This document shows, one piece after another, positions 41,254 through 50,874 of a stretch of 61,195 nt of DNA. The stretch is from NCBI GenBank assembly GCA_019745505.1, contig JAIETE010000092.1, positions 1-61,195 on the forward strand, given 5' to 3'. The stretch comes from Candidatus Obscuribacterales bacterium (lineage in GTDB: Bacteria; Cyanobacteriota; Vampirovibrionia; Obscuribacterales; Obscuribacteraceae). Each line of letters starts with the position of its first letter. Position 1 is the first letter of the stretch. The notes beneath the pieces were generated by a model. The model searched no databases, was not told the DNA's origin, and saw nothing but the letters and a program-made list of their open reading frames with translations. A program made the translations under genes and the position numbers.

Positions 41254-41805
41254 ATGAAAGTAGATGAATCAAATCCATGGTCTACGAATGGCACCCGACA
41301 GATCTATGAAAATCCGTGGATTCGCATCAGAGAAGATGAAGTAGTCCAGCCGGACGGTAATCCCGGCATTTATGGCGTCGTCCATTTTAGAAACAGGGCG
41401 ATCGGTGCGATTCCCCTCGACGATGAGGGATACACTTATCTTGTCGGGCAATATCGTTATCCGCTGGGAACGTATTCTTGGGAAATTCCGGAAGGTGGGT
41501 GTCCTGAAGGTGAGGACAATCTGGAAGCGGCAAAGCGCGAACTTCTGGAGGAAACCGGACTGACGGCGGAGCACTGGGAATTTCTGGGCAGCTCCCATCT
41601 TTCCAATTCAGCCACGGATGAAATCGCTTTTCTGTATCTGGCCCAGGGTTTGAAGCAAGGACTGGCCCAACCTGAAGGAACTGAAAGATTAAGCCTCAAG
41701 CGTGTGCCTTTCGAAACTGCAATAGAGATGGTGATGAGAGGCGAGATCACCGATGCAATGTCAATGTTGGCGATCTTGATCCTGGCTAGAAAACTGAAGA
41801 AATAA
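41254..41805 (+). CDS. Nudix hydrolase (ADP-ribose pyrophosphatase type)
   Basis: A 183-residue Nudix hydrolase. The full Nudix box GX5EX7REUXEEXGU is at 81-103 (G81, E87, R95, E96, E99, E100, G102). Upstream strand YTYLVGQYRYPLGTYSWEIPEGG is typical of ADP-ribose/NDP-sugar pyrophosphatases, which hydrolyse ADP-ribose or similar sugars to limit non-enzymatic damage. It is coupled to the preceding TPR gene, an odd pairing that does not refine its substrate. Confidence 0.9.
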   Translation: MKVDESNPWSTNGTRQIYENPWIRIREDEVVQPDGNPGIYGVVHFRNRAIGAIPLDDEGYTYLVGQYRYPLGTYSWEIPEGGCPEGEDNLEAAKRELLEETGLTAEHWEFLGSSHLSNSATDEIAFLYLAQGLKQGLAQPEGTERLSLKRVPFETAIEMVMRGEITDAMSMLAILILARKLKK

Positions 41806-41967
41806 GCGACGCGCGAATGCCGAAAATGCATATTTTCCGAAGGCGGAAACGCCGTGCTATTGAGCTCGCAACAATGCTTGACATCAACAGTGTAATAACA
41901 CGCCTTTTGCAGTAAGATCTTCTGGCGCACGAAGAAGCGCTTCATTTCCCCATCGGGAGCAAACATC

Positions 41968-43341
41968 ATGTCTCAGGATCTAAAGAAAGCCCAATCAAAA
42001 GCCAAAGATGTTTTGGACTTGATTGCAAAGCAAACACTCTCTGAAAGCGAGTGCAAGCAGGTCACCGAAGAGTCCGTCAAATTTTGGAAGGACCACGTCA
42101 ACGAAGGCTTTCTGCAATATCGCAAATCGGTAAGCACTGACTACACTGCCGTCGAATGGCAGGACGAGGGCGCGGTCTTTCGTGATATCAACGGCAAGGA
42201 ATTTCTGGACATGCTGGGTGGATTCGGCATCTACAGTGTCGGACACAGACATCCGGTTGTCGTAAAAGCAGTTCGCGATCAATTGGACAAGCAGGCGATT
42301 CACTCGCAAGAACTGATTGATCCGCTGCGCACATACCTGGCGCATTTGGTCGCGCTGATCACGCCAGGCGATCTTAAATATGCATTCTTCACTAATTCCG
42401 GAACGGAATCGATAGAAGGATGTTTGAAAATGGCCATGCTGGCAACAGGAAGGCACCACTTCATCGGCACCATCGGCGGTTTTCACGGCAAGAGCTTGGG
42501 CTCTCTGGGCGGTACATCGAAAGCGGTTTTCAGAGAACCATTCCTGCCGCTTTTGAACTGGTCGCATGTTCCCTTCGGCGACCTGCAAGCATTGAAAGTG
42601 ATCATGGAAAGTTGCGACTTCTCAGGTGACCGTGTAGCGGCATTTGTAGTCGAACCGATTCAAGGCGAAGGCGGGATCAACGTAGCACCACCTGGATATT
42701 TGAAAGCAGCCAGAGAACTCTGTGATAAATATGGCGCCATGCTTGTCTTTGACGAAATCCAGTGCGGCATGGGCAGAACAGGCAAAATGTTCTATTGCGA
42801 ATACGATGATGTGACTCCTGATCTGATGGCATTGGGCAAAGGTTTTGGTGGCGGCGTCATGCCGATCGGAGCATGCGTAGGCACCGAGAAAACCTGGAAA
42901 AAATACATTGAAAACCCCTTCTTGCACACGACCACTTTTGGAGGCAATCCAATGGCATGTGCTGCCGCAATTGCCACCATTTCGGTATTGCTCAATGAAG
43001 GTCTTGTCGATCAAGCCAAGGAAAAAGGCGATTACATGCTGCCCAGGCTCAATGAAATTGCCGCAAAATATCCCAAGGTCATGGCCGGTGCAAGAGGTGT
43101 CGGTCTGATGCTCGGCATGGAGTTCACAAACAACGATCTGGGATATGCTGTTGCCAAAGAATTATTCGGACGCAATATTCTCATTTCCGGTACATACATC
43201 AACGCTCGTGTTTTGCGCATAGAACCGCCGCTGGTGATCACTTACGAGCAAATCGATCACTTCTTGAAGATGCTTGAAGAGTCGCTTCAAGCGGTAATCA
43301 AGGAACATAAGCTTGGCGAGGTCGTCGCAAGCAAAGCGTAG
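41968..43341 (+). CDS. patA: Putrescine aminotransferase-like class III aminotransferase
   Basis: A 457-residue PLP enzyme. The length and landmarks closely match putrescine--2-oxoglutarate aminotransferase (about 459 aa). It has the phosphate-binding NSGTESIE (143-150), GGFHGKSLG, FDEIQCGMGRTG (261-272) with the PLP-N1-binding Asp262, and the Schiff-base lysine K291 in ALGKGFGGG. The reaction is putrescine plus 2-oxoglutarate to 4-aminobutanal plus glutamate. Other diamines or ornithine are possible substrates. The start ATG 41968 has GGGAG upstream. A gamma-glutamylputrescine oxidase-like gene lies 5 kb away. Confidence 0.87.
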   Translation: MSQDLKKAQSKAKDVLDLIAKQTLSESECKQVTEESVKFWKDHVNEGFLQYRKSVSTDYTAVEWQDEGAVFRDINGKEFLDMLGGFGIYSVGHRHPVVVKAVRDQLDKQAIHSQELIDPLRTYLAHLVALITPGDLKYAFFTNSGTESIEGCLKMAMLATGRHHFIGTIGGFHGKSLGSLGGTSKAVFREPFLPLLNWSHVPFGDLQALKVIMESCDFSGDRVAAFVVEPIQGEGGINVAPPGYLKAARELCDKYGAMLVFDEIQCGMGRTGKMFYCEYDDVTPDLMALGKGFGGGVMPIGACVGTEKTWKKYIENPFLHTTTFGGNPMACAAAIATISVLLNEGLVDQAKEKGDYMLPRLNEIAAKYPKVMAGARGVGLMLGMEFTNNDLGYAVAKELFGRNILISGTYINARVLRIEPPLVITYEQIDHFLKMLEESLQAVIKEHKLGEVVASKA

Positions 43342-43399
43342 GCACGAAAAATACAACAGAAAAACAGCGTGACAAAAAAACGCTGAGGTGGTGAAAACA

Positions 43400-44449
43400 A
43401 TGAAGATAATTGCAGCGCTAGACGGATCACAACATTCGAGCGCAACTTTGAACTTCTTGCTTTCCTATCACTGGCCTGCCGGAAGTTGGATCAAATTGGT
43501 GCACGTATTGCCTTGCGAGCGTGGACTCATGCAATATGTCATGCACGCTTTCGGAAAGGAGAACGAATGCGACACTGAAAACGTGTCTTTGATTCTTGCC
43601 GGTGTTGCTGAAGAACTGGCCAGAAGTCTGCACAACGTATCAGTCAGTGCGGAAGTTCTGGCCGGAGATCCGGTCGATTCGATACTGTCATTCGCAGACA
43701 CTTTCCATCCCGATTTGTTGGTCACCGGCTGCCGGAAGAAAACGGCCGTCGACTCCATACTGCTCGGCAGCGTTTCACAAAAGCTGCTGGAGGGGATGAA
43801 TTGCCCCGTGGCAATTGTTCGCGGTGACTCGGCGCGACTGGACCCGGACAGGGGAGCAAATGTCCTTGTCGCTGTGGACGATTCCGAACACAGTGCAGCA
43901 GCAGTCGAATGGCTGCAGTGGCAGGAATGGATGAAACAATCTCACATAGCACTGCTTTCTGTCACCGAGCCGTTGCATCAATCAGCGATGGACGGAATAA
44001 GGTCTGCTTCAGACCATTTGCTCACCTACCAAGCTGAAAAGATGCTGATTGAAAGCCTTCTGACCAAATGGGGCATCTTTCTGCAGCAGGGGGCCAACGC
44101 ACGTGAAATTACCCGTGGCACCGTGGATGGATCACCTGCAGAAACAATTCTCACGGGAGCTCGCAATTGGCCGGCCAACTTGATTGTAATGGGCGCTCAC
44201 GGACGAACCGGAATAGCAAAGATCATGCTGGGCAGCGTCTCGCAACACATCTCAACACATGCTCATTGCTCTGTATTGATCGTGAAGGGAATGCAATCGA
44301 AACTCTACGATTTAGAGCGTACACAAATACTCGACTCCATGGTGCTGGACGATCTTGCCGCAGAACAGACAAAACCAGGTCCCAGCGGCATTCCTGCAAG
44401 CAACTGGACAGGCTCCAGCGGTCACGTCCCCCCGACAGGGCTATTCTAA
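43400..44449 (+). CDS. Tandem universal stress protein (UspA x2)
   Basis: From ATG 43400 (GAGGTGG upstream; GTGs at 43388/43391 are less likely), a 349-residue protein of two Usp domains. The C-terminal domain keeps the ATP-binding G-2x-G-9x-G(S) loop (GAHGRTGIAKIMLGS). The N-terminal domain has GCRKKTAVDSILLGS, with the second Gly lost, so it may bind nucleotide poorly. A ~45-residue tail follows. Usp proteins act in stress survival. Confidence 0.9.
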   Translation: MKIIAALDGSQHSSATLNFLLSYHWPAGSWIKLVHVLPCERGLMQYVMHAFGKENECDTENVSLILAGVAEELARSLHNVSVSAEVLAGDPVDSILSFADTFHPDLLVTGCRKKTAVDSILLGSVSQKLLEGMNCPVAIVRGDSARLDPDRGANVLVAVDDSEHSAAAVEWLQWQEWMKQSHIALLSVTEPLHQSAMDGIRSASDHLLTYQAEKMLIESLLTKWGIFLQQGANAREITRGTVDGSPAETILTGARNWPANLIVMGAHGRTGIAKIMLGSVSQHISTHAHCSVLIVKGMQSKLYDLERTQILDSMVLDDLAAEQTKPGPSGIPASNWTGSSGHVPPTGLF

Positions 44450-44458
44450 TTCGCAGCC

Positions 44459-45724
44459 TCAGTGGTTGTTTCTGACACGCCGTGAAAATTTTTCCGCATG
44501 TACTCTGTGACGGCGGTTGATATCAACAACAGTCGATGAATCGACGGAAAAATCGAAGACATTCAGTGAGTCGGCACGATCCGCAACTGTCTTGCCGGCA
44601 AAGATCTGCGCGAGTATATCGGCAGCATACCGGCATTCTTCATATGAGTTCAGGCAAGAAGCGGAAATACGCGCCGAACCAATTCCCTGAGCTTGCGAAT
44701 AACCCAGTTGTTTCAATACATGAGACGGGTGCCCGCTCGAGCAAGCAGAAACGCTTGATATACAGATACCGGCATCGCTTGCTGAATTGACCAGTTGTTC
44801 TCCGATTGCATCGGCAACAATTACGCTCACATGACCAGGAATTCTCATTTCGGGATCGACCGCACCAGTCAAGGTTACGTTTGGAAGTTCGGAAAATCGC
44901 TCTGCGAAAACTTTCTGTATCGATCGAAGATGCTCGTAATTCGATTCATATTCAAACAAAGCCGACTCGGCGGCAGCACCTAAAGCGACAATATTGGCGA
45001 CTGACTCGGTGCCTGGAAAGAGTCCTTTTTCTTGACCTCCCCCATAGACTATCGGAAGTATCTCGATGCCGTCGCGAACATAGAGCGCTCCGATTCCTTT
45101 TGGAGAATGCAACTTATGGCCCGTAATTGACAATGTATCAACCTGGGTTCTGGTCACATCTATTTTGAGTTTGCCGGCAGCTTGCACTGCATCAGTGTGA
45201 AAGAATATGCCGCGCTCTCTGGCCAGCTGTGCAATTTCTTCAATCGGCTGAATGGTGCCGACTTCGTTGTTGGCCCACATTATTGAAATAATACTTGTGT
45301 CTTCATTTATCAGGCTGCGAATTTGATCGACACTTACGAAACCTTCTGAATCGACATCGACAATGTCCACCTTCCATCCGCGGGACAAAAGATGTTTCGC
45401 CGGTCCAAGAGCAGACGAATGCTCGATACTGGAAGTGATCAAATGTCTTCTCAATCCATTTTCTTCGACATAGCGAGCACGACCTAAAATGCTCACGTTA
45501 TTGCCGTAAGTGCCGCTGGGAGTGAAAAATATCTCGTGAGGCCTGGCGCCGATGAGAGCAGCGACTTGTTTGCGAGCCTTGTCGATCGCTTGGCGAGACT
45601 GCTGTCCGAGCGTATGGATCGATCCCGGATTTCCAAACGCATCTCTTAAATATGGAAGCGCCGCTTCAATCACCTCTTCGCTTACAGGAGTGGTGGCACT
45701 GTTATCCAAATAGATCTTCGACAT
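44459..45724 (-). CDS. Cysteine desulfurase (NifS/IscS-like)
   Basis: A 421-residue PLP-dependent class V aminotransferase that takes sulfur from cysteine. It has the LDNSATTP start, H101, the PLP lysine K204 in SITGHKLHSPKG, and the persulfide cysteine C328 in SSVSACSSGHPSHVL, with a long flexible loop as in group I enzymes. The usual GTES/GTEA segment near 71-75 is GTYGNN, a substitution next to the cofactor. The C-terminal ~45 residues extend beyond the family norm and are basic. No iscU, sufE or thiI lies nearby, so the sulfur acceptor is unknown. Confidence 0.88.
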   Translation of the reverse strand: MSKIYLDNSATTPVSEEVIEAALPYLRDAFGNPGSIHTLGQQSRQAIDKARKQVAALIGARPHEIFFTPSGTYGNNVSILGRARYVEENGLRRHLITSSIEHSSALGPAKHLLSRGWKVDIVDVDSEGFVSVDQIRSLINEDTSIISIMWANNEVGTIQPIEEIAQLARERGIFFHTDAVQAAGKLKIDVTRTQVDTLSITGHKLHSPKGIGALYVRDGIEILPIVYGGGQEKGLFPGTESVANIVALGAAAESALFEYESNYEHLRSIQKVFAERFSELPNVTLTGAVDPEMRIPGHVSVIVADAIGEQLVNSASDAGICISSVSACSSGHPSHVLKQLGYSQAQGIGSARISASCLNSYEECRYAADILAQIFAGKTVADRADSLNVFDFSVDSSTVVDINRRHRVHAEKFSRRVRNNH

Positions 45725-46047
45725 CGGTTTTCCTTCTTAGTATCGAGTTCTTGCGGTGAAAACTCACAACTTCAATGTTGACCAAATCAATCAACTTTGT
45801 CCCATATTGGCATGAGACCGATTGAGATTCAATTGTTGACTTCTCAAATCTTGAAGGTCTGGCGAATTTCTTCGATTACCCGAGCTTGACTTCCATCCGG
45901 TCACGCTCACGTCACATACGCAGGATATATCTATATAGGAAAGCCTATTCTTGACAATGGGTATATTGCAGAGGATGGGTCGAACTCTATGACGGTCCCC
46001 TTCCGGCGGCGGAAAAGCCAACACAGACAGCACTTTCAGGTATCGCA
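45725..46047. other. 323-base divergent intergenic region
   Basis: Between the cysteine desulfurase and the 382-residue hypothetical gene. It should hold both promoters; AT-rich patches occur around 45930-45960 (GGATATATCTATATAGG), but I cannot define a convincing -35/-10 pair. Frames present here lack ribosome-binding sites. Confidence 0.35.
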
Positions 46048-47196
46048 GTGACTGAAAAGAACCTGGACGCAAGAGTCGAAGCTAATAAGCAAGAAACCGA
46101 GATGGGTTCTCTCACGGACCTGGGATTCGGCTTCTTCGACGGCGCTATTGCACGACCGTATGACGCCACACTCGGTCATGTTCTGCCAAAGGTGGATTTA
46201 ACCGAATCCTACAATCGCAACTCGATTGCTGCTCAGGTTGGCAATTTCGGCGGCGCAGTGACTGATGTGGTGGTGCTCTCGAAAGTTACCGGAGGCCTCG
46301 TTAATAAGGGTCTGGGAGCGGCAGCAGAAACTGGCTATATTTCGCGTAGCCTGGCCGGTAGCAACATGCTTGCATCGACGCTATCCATGGGAACTACAGG
46401 CGCTCTGTACAACGGAGTTTTTACTGAAGGCACGGCCGGAGAAAGAGCCAAGCATGCAGCTGTCGGTTTTGCCACTTTCGCCACACTGGGAGCCGCAACA
46501 ACAGGTCTGGCCAGGTCGGAATTTCTCGGACAGGCTGGCAGCCGGACTTTCATGCAGAATGTAAAACTGGGAGGGCTTGCCGGTCTTCCGGCTGGCTTCG
46601 TCGAATCTCAAGCAAACTCACTGGTCGACGGCAAAGGATTCAATACAGACATTGTCGATGTCGGCAAGAACATGGCTTATTACGGCATGTTTGGTGCTGC
46701 AATGGGTGGTATTACTCATGGTGCCCAAGAGTATGGACCTCGTGCCAGGATGTGGTTGTCCGATGCTCTATCAAACAAAGGGATAAAGGCTGAACCAGCA
46801 GAAATTCTCCGTTCTGCCAATGCATTAAGGCCGGAGACCACGCAAACAGTTCAGCCAAGGAAATTCAATATTCCCGAGAACGGCATGCTCGACTTAGGAA
46901 AGATGATAAGCGAAGCTGCTCCCGCCGATCGCATAGCATTAATGCAGGAAGTCTTCAAAACTCGCCCGCAGGTTCCCCTGGGAAGCTGGATGCGACTTAT
47001 CGAACCGGCACATATGGAATCTTTCCTGCGAGCAGGACACGAACTCTATCCGCAAACAGCTTTGCGCAACGCGAATTATTTGATCGAGACGAGAAACCTC
47101 AGACCACCAACACCGGATTCGCCGCCGATTAACTTCGAGGCCTGGGAGCAAGCGCTGCAAAAGGTGAAAGCTACAATTTCACCAGGAACAATTTAG
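46048..47196 (+). CDS. Hypothetical Gly/Ala-rich protein (382 aa)
   Basis: From GTG 46048. The central part (about 60-240) is rich in Gly/Ala/Leu/Thr with amphipathic or membrane-prone segments (AAVGFATFATLGAATTGLA, LGGLAGLPAGFVESQANSLV, MAYYGMFGAAMGGITHGA), like the pore-forming or pre-toxin regions of large secreted proteins. The C-terminal 120 residues are hydrophilic and helical. There is no signal peptide and no toxin domain is recognised. Its stop overlaps that of the convergent FAD oxidoreductase (TTAG). Confidence 0.6.
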   Translation: MTEKNLDARVEANKQETEMGSLTDLGFGFFDGAIARPYDATLGHVLPKVDLTESYNRNSIAAQVGNFGGAVTDVVVLSKVTGGLVNKGLGAAAETGYISRSLAGSNMLASTLSMGTTGALYNGVFTEGTAGERAKHAAVGFATFATLGAATTGLARSEFLGQAGSRTFMQNVKLGGLAGLPAGFVESQANSLVDGKGFNTDIVDVGKNMAYYGMFGAAMGGITHGAQEYGPRARMWLSDALSNKGIKAEPAEILRSANALRPETTQTVQPRKFNIPENGMLDLGKMISEAAPADRIALMQEVFKTRPQVPLGSWMRLIEPAHMESFLRAGHELYPQTALRNANYLIETRNLRPPTPDSPPINFEAWEQALQKVKATISPGTI

Positions 47197-48548
47197 CTGG
47201 AGAATCCGATTCCCATTTTGTCCAGAATACGCAAGAGGATATTCGGGCTTTCGCCTGCATCAACTTTTTGAAGAGAGCGAGTTACTGCAGCAACTGACAT
47301 TCCTCTGATTGGCTCCGGAGGATATGGAAAAGGTTTATCCGTAACCATCTTCAATGACAAGAGCTCGCTGTCCTTAGAAAGCGCCAGATGGGCCATGATT
47401 TTTCCGGCAAGACGCGTGGTGCCTATACCGTGTCCTGTATAGCCAAGACCATAAATGACACGACCGCCATTCATCGTCCCGAAAAATGGCGTCAATCGTG
47501 TTGTTGAGGCAATCGGGCCACCCCAGCCAAAGGGAAACTGCATACCGTTCAAGTATGGGAAGTGTTTGGCAAAACTTTCTTTCAGCGTTCTGTAGTGATG
47601 CTCGGAATGATCGCACGTAGCATCGACTTTATTGGGTGGATAGTAAACAGCTTCACTCGTTCCCCATAAAATTCTATTGTCTGCAGTAAGTCGATAGTAA
47701 TTGAAAAAAGTTCGCCCATCGACCATGCCCTGCCGGTGGTGCCAGCGAATTTGCTCTTTTTGCTCGGCCGTCAGTGGATCTGTAACCAGGATGTAGTCAT
47801 ACAGAGGGATAAATCGCCACAGTAACTGGGGCAGCAGGTGGTGAGTGTAGGCATCCGTAGCCATCACGATTTTCTTGGCTCGAATGTCGCCTTTCTGGCA
47901 GTGAAGCACACCGTCTCCAATACGATTCACCCGCGTGTTTTCATAAATAACAACACCGAGTCGCTTCATTTCACCGACTATTCGATCAACGAGCTTTATC
48001 GGATTGAGAATGCCGCCACCGGGCACGAACAAACCGCCCAGATAAAGCGGCGAATTTACTTCAGCCTGCATTTCCTCACGGCTCAGCATTCGATAACCAG
48101 CCAAACCAATTTCATTGGCAACTTCGAGATTGTGTTTGCAATCTTCGAGATGTCCAGGCTTAAGCGCAACCTGCAGCTGCCCGGAGCGTTCAAAGTCGCA
48201 ATCAACGGCAAACTCTTCCATCTCTGAAATGTTCTGCATGCCGATTTTCGCCAATCTTTCAGCTTCCGGCTTTCCGAAATGAGAAATTGCCAGAGCATGA
48301 GAATGATCGATCGAGTTGCTCACGATACCGGCGTTTCTGCCGCTGGCACCATAACCGGCCACCGAGCTTTCCACAACCACGACATGAGCACCGGGCTCCA
48401 GCTGTTTCAAAAACAAAGCTGTCCATAACCCCGTGAATCCGCCGCCGACCACTGCATAATCAGCATCAACCTTTTCAGTCAAAGGAGCGGACGGGTTATA
48501 ACCCTGGCGCGACGCCAGCCAATAGCAAGATTGCTCAACGGGTAGCAT
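47193..48548 (-). CDS. FAD-dependent oxidoreductase (DAO/PuuB-like)
   Basis: A 451-residue flavoprotein of the D-amino acid oxidase family. The FAD-binding Rossmann motif VVGGGFTGLWTA is at 33-44, followed by GASGRNAG and, near the C-terminus, VIYGLGYTGHGIGTTRLAG. Overall order (SYWLASR-like N-terminus, then GGFTG) resembles gamma-glutamylputrescine oxidase, which oxidises gamma-glutamylputrescine with release of H2O2. Other secondary amines are possible. The putrescine aminotransferase at 41968 supports a polyamine link. Confidence 0.85.
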   Translation of the reverse strand: MLPVEQSCYWLASRQGYNPSAPLTEKVDADYAVVGGGFTGLWTALFLKQLEPGAHVVVVESSVAGYGASGRNAGIVSNSIDHSHALAISHFGKPEAERLAKIGMQNISEMEEFAVDCDFERSGQLQVALKPGHLEDCKHNLEVANEIGLAGYRMLSREEMQAEVNSPLYLGGLFVPGGGILNPIKLVDRIVGEMKRLGVVIYENTRVNRIGDGVLHCQKGDIRAKKIVMATDAYTHHLLPQLLWRFIPLYDYILVTDPLTAEQKEQIRWHHRQGMVDGRTFFNYYRLTADNRILWGTSEAVYYPPNKVDATCDHSEHHYRTLKESFAKHFPYLNGMQFPFGWGGPIASTTRLTPFFGTMNGGRVIYGLGYTGHGIGTTRLAGKIMAHLALSKDSELLSLKMVTDKPFPYPPEPIRGMSVAAVTRSLQKVDAGESPNILLRILDKMGIGFSS

Positions 48549-48668
48549 GAGGGGAGTCTATCACGAGACAAGTCGCAAAGAGTCGCCGAAAGTCCACAAT
48601 GATCGGATATTCTATGAAGCCTTAGCGGCGGACAGTGTCCGGCATTCGATCATTAGGTAGTTGCAAGA

Positions 48669-49700
48669 ATGTTCAAGAAATACTCGTCCCCTTTCACCAG
48701 GGCTTTGACTGCAGGAATAACGGCGGCAATTCTAGCCGGCTCGCCTCTGTGGACCGGCGCCCTGTGCTGCGAAAAGCACGAAGCTGAAGCAGGCGGCGCA
48801 GTCATGGGCAGCTGGAGAGATAACAAGCTCAAACAAGGCATTCTTGACTTCGTAAAAAATGTGACAGATCCAGCGAGCAAAGACTTCGTGCCGCCGGAAG
48901 ATCGCGTAGCCGTCTTCGACAATGACGGCACGCTGATATGCGAAAAACCCGCATTCATTCAAGTCATTTTCGCCCGCGACAGCGCCGTATCGAGACAGGA
49001 TGAACATCCTGAATGGAAGAATGACGAGGCGATTCGGCCATTTCTTACCGCCGACGACAATGCTATTGCGGGTCTGCGCGGTGCAGAAGCAACCAAGCTG
49101 ATAGCTGCAACTCAAAACGGAATGAGTTCGGAAGAATTGCCGCCGCTGGCGAGCAAGTGGATTACCGATGCAAAACACAAAAGATTCAATCGCCCTTACG
49201 TTGAACTGAAATATCAGCCCATGGTGGAATTGCTCTCTTATCTGCGTTCGAAGGGTTTTAAAACCTATATTTGCTCAGGCGCCGGCGCTGATTTCATTCG
49301 GCTCTATTCCAACAACTCCTATGGAATCCCCGCCGAACAGGTGATCGGCAGCAGCCTTAAACGTGAATTTGTCCAGAAAGACGGTCGTTGTGCCGTGGTC
49401 AGCCGACCGGTGCTGCACGTCTACAACGTCGGGCCGCATAAACCGATAATGATTGACGAGCATATCGGCAAAAGACCTCTAATAGCCGTGGGAAATTCAG
49501 ATGGTGACATTGAGATGCTCACCTACTGCACGGATAGAAAAGGTCCGTCCCTTGGAATTTTGCTGCACCACGATGACGAGAAAAGAGAGTACAAGTACGA
49601 CAAAGGCGCGGAAAGAGCTCTCAAGACCGCTAGCGAACGCGGCTGGAAGGTGGTCAGCATAAAAGATGATTTTGAAAACGTCTTTGCAAAAGAGAAGTAA
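48669..49700 (+). CDS. Exported HAD-superfamily phosphatase
   Basis: A 343-residue protein with a signal-like N-terminus (ALTAGITAAILAGSPL, ending near LCCEK) and a haloacid dehalogenase domain. Motif I is VFDNDGTL with the nucleophile D84 and acid D86; motif II is YICSGAG; motif III/IV is LIAVGNSDGDIEML. The C1-type cap and layout resemble phosphoserine phosphatase-like acid phosphatases. Substrate unknown; periplasmic phosphate scavenging is plausible. Confidence 0.85.
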   Translation: MFKKYSSPFTRALTAGITAAILAGSPLWTGALCCEKHEAEAGGAVMGSWRDNKLKQGILDFVKNVTDPASKDFVPPEDRVAVFDNDGTLICEKPAFIQVIFARDSAVSRQDEHPEWKNDEAIRPFLTADDNAIAGLRGAEATKLIAATQNGMSSEELPPLASKWITDAKHKRFNRPYVELKYQPMVELLSYLRSKGFKTYICSGAGADFIRLYSNNSYGIPAEQVIGSSLKREFVQKDGRCAVVSRPVLHVYNVGPHKPIMIDEHIGKRPLIAVGNSDGDIEMLTYCTDRKGPSLGILLHHDDEKREYKYDKGAERALKTASERGWKVVSIKDDFENVFAKEK

Positions 49701-49716
49701 ACGAAGGCTCGCTTCT

Positions 49717-50604
49717 CTAAGAGTGTTTGAGGCGCTGCATCTGCTCTTTTGCCACTTTCAAAATCTCTGCTTTCTGCGGTGATTCGGATGCTTGCGACAT
49801 GACTTCAATCGTCTTTTTGTAATTCTCTTTTGCCTGACGATAATTCATCTGCTGGAAATAGATATTGGCATTACCGAAATATGCCGCGCCCAATTGTGTT
49901 TGCACTTGAGCGACATACTGTCCGCTTTGCGCGGACATTGCATTGGCAAGCATTCCTTTTTTCGGTTTTTTCAAATTCTCAATCGCGCGTCCGAGAGTCG
50001 TTATCGTGCGATCGTTCCAAACCAGAGCGTTTTTCATGTCTCCTTCGATCTGATAGGCGAACGACGCAATAGCGCAAGTGGGACCTAGAGTTTGATCGTT
50101 CTTGTCGGAAGCTCCATTTCTGGTCCATTCCAACTCTGCAATTTCAGCGGCTTCTTTATACTTTCCACGCGAAGCGAGACTTTGGGCCAATACCATATTC
50201 GCCCATGAAGCGCCGGAAGGCATAAGTTTTTGCATTTTCTGCGCTTTGCGGCTTATGTCTTCCATCGACTGCCAGGCGTTCAATTTTCCAGCCAGAAGCA
50301 CAGAACCAAGAACAGCCAACCATGCCAGTGAGCGAGCAACAACAAAAGTAAACGCCAGTGCAAGGGTCATCCAAATGCAAGTAGCCCAGTCGAGCGGATG
50401 CGCGTTTATCGCCTGAATGAACTTGGTTACTGAAAATGCAGTGCCGCCAATCAGAAGCAAGCCCGCCAAAACTTCAGCGGAATAGAACAGAAGCGTCGCG
50501 TACTTGTCCCCCAGCTCGTTGCTTGGTGCAGTATTCACAGGAGGCGCTTGCGTCTCTCCTAACTTCCTTACTCTCTGTTTTTCGCGATTCTTCATTTGTG
50601 GCAC
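49717..50604 (-). CDS. Membrane protein with C-terminal TPR-like helices
   Basis: A 295-residue protein from GTG 50604 (GGGAG upstream). The N-terminus is hydrophilic, then two membrane segments follow (YSAEVLAGLLLIGGTAFSV; WMTLALAFTFVVARSLAWLAVLGSVLLAG, split here as two or three helices). TPR-like helices then run from about 125 to the end (NMVLAQSLASRGKYKEAAE, AAYFGNANIYFQQMNYRQA). It is probably an envelope assembly or scaffold protein. Convergent with the HAD gene. Confidence 0.75.
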   Translation of the reverse strand: MPQMKNREKQRVRKLGETQAPPVNTAPSNELGDKYATLLFYSAEVLAGLLLIGGTAFSVTKFIQAINAHPLDWATCIWMTLALAFTFVVARSLAWLAVLGSVLLAGKLNAWQSMEDISRKAQKMQKLMPSGASWANMVLAQSLASRGKYKEAAEIAELEWTRNGASDKNDQTLGPTCAIASFAYQIEGDMKNALVWNDRTITTLGRAIENLKKPKKGMLANAMSAQSGQYVAQVQTQLGAAYFGNANIYFQQMNYRQAKENYKKTIEVMSQASESPQKAEILKVAKEQMQRLKHS

Positions 50605-50874
50605 GAATTAGCTCCCGACATTGCAATTCAGAACTTCTGTCCGATGCGACCGACCTCAGGTCATCCTATATATACAGTTTCGCAAACTAAGAGCCATATT
50701 TGCCCAGTTCTAAAGAGTCTTTCAACAATCCGAAAAATAGCTGCAAGCCCTGTCACAATCGCGCTGCCCCTGTTAGGCGCAGGTTCATAAAGCATCTCTC
50801 AGGCAAAAACAGCCGAAAGAAAGAGCGCCAATGCCTTAGACTTCCCTAATAGAGACCTGCGGTGAGACAAATCC

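Noticed and set aside
44459..45724. Cysteine desulfurase as an encapsulin cargo
   Set aside because: Cysteine desulfurase is cargo of family 2 encapsulins. The shell here is family 1 and 7 kb away, and the desulfurase has no recognisable loading tail of the WTVGPL type.
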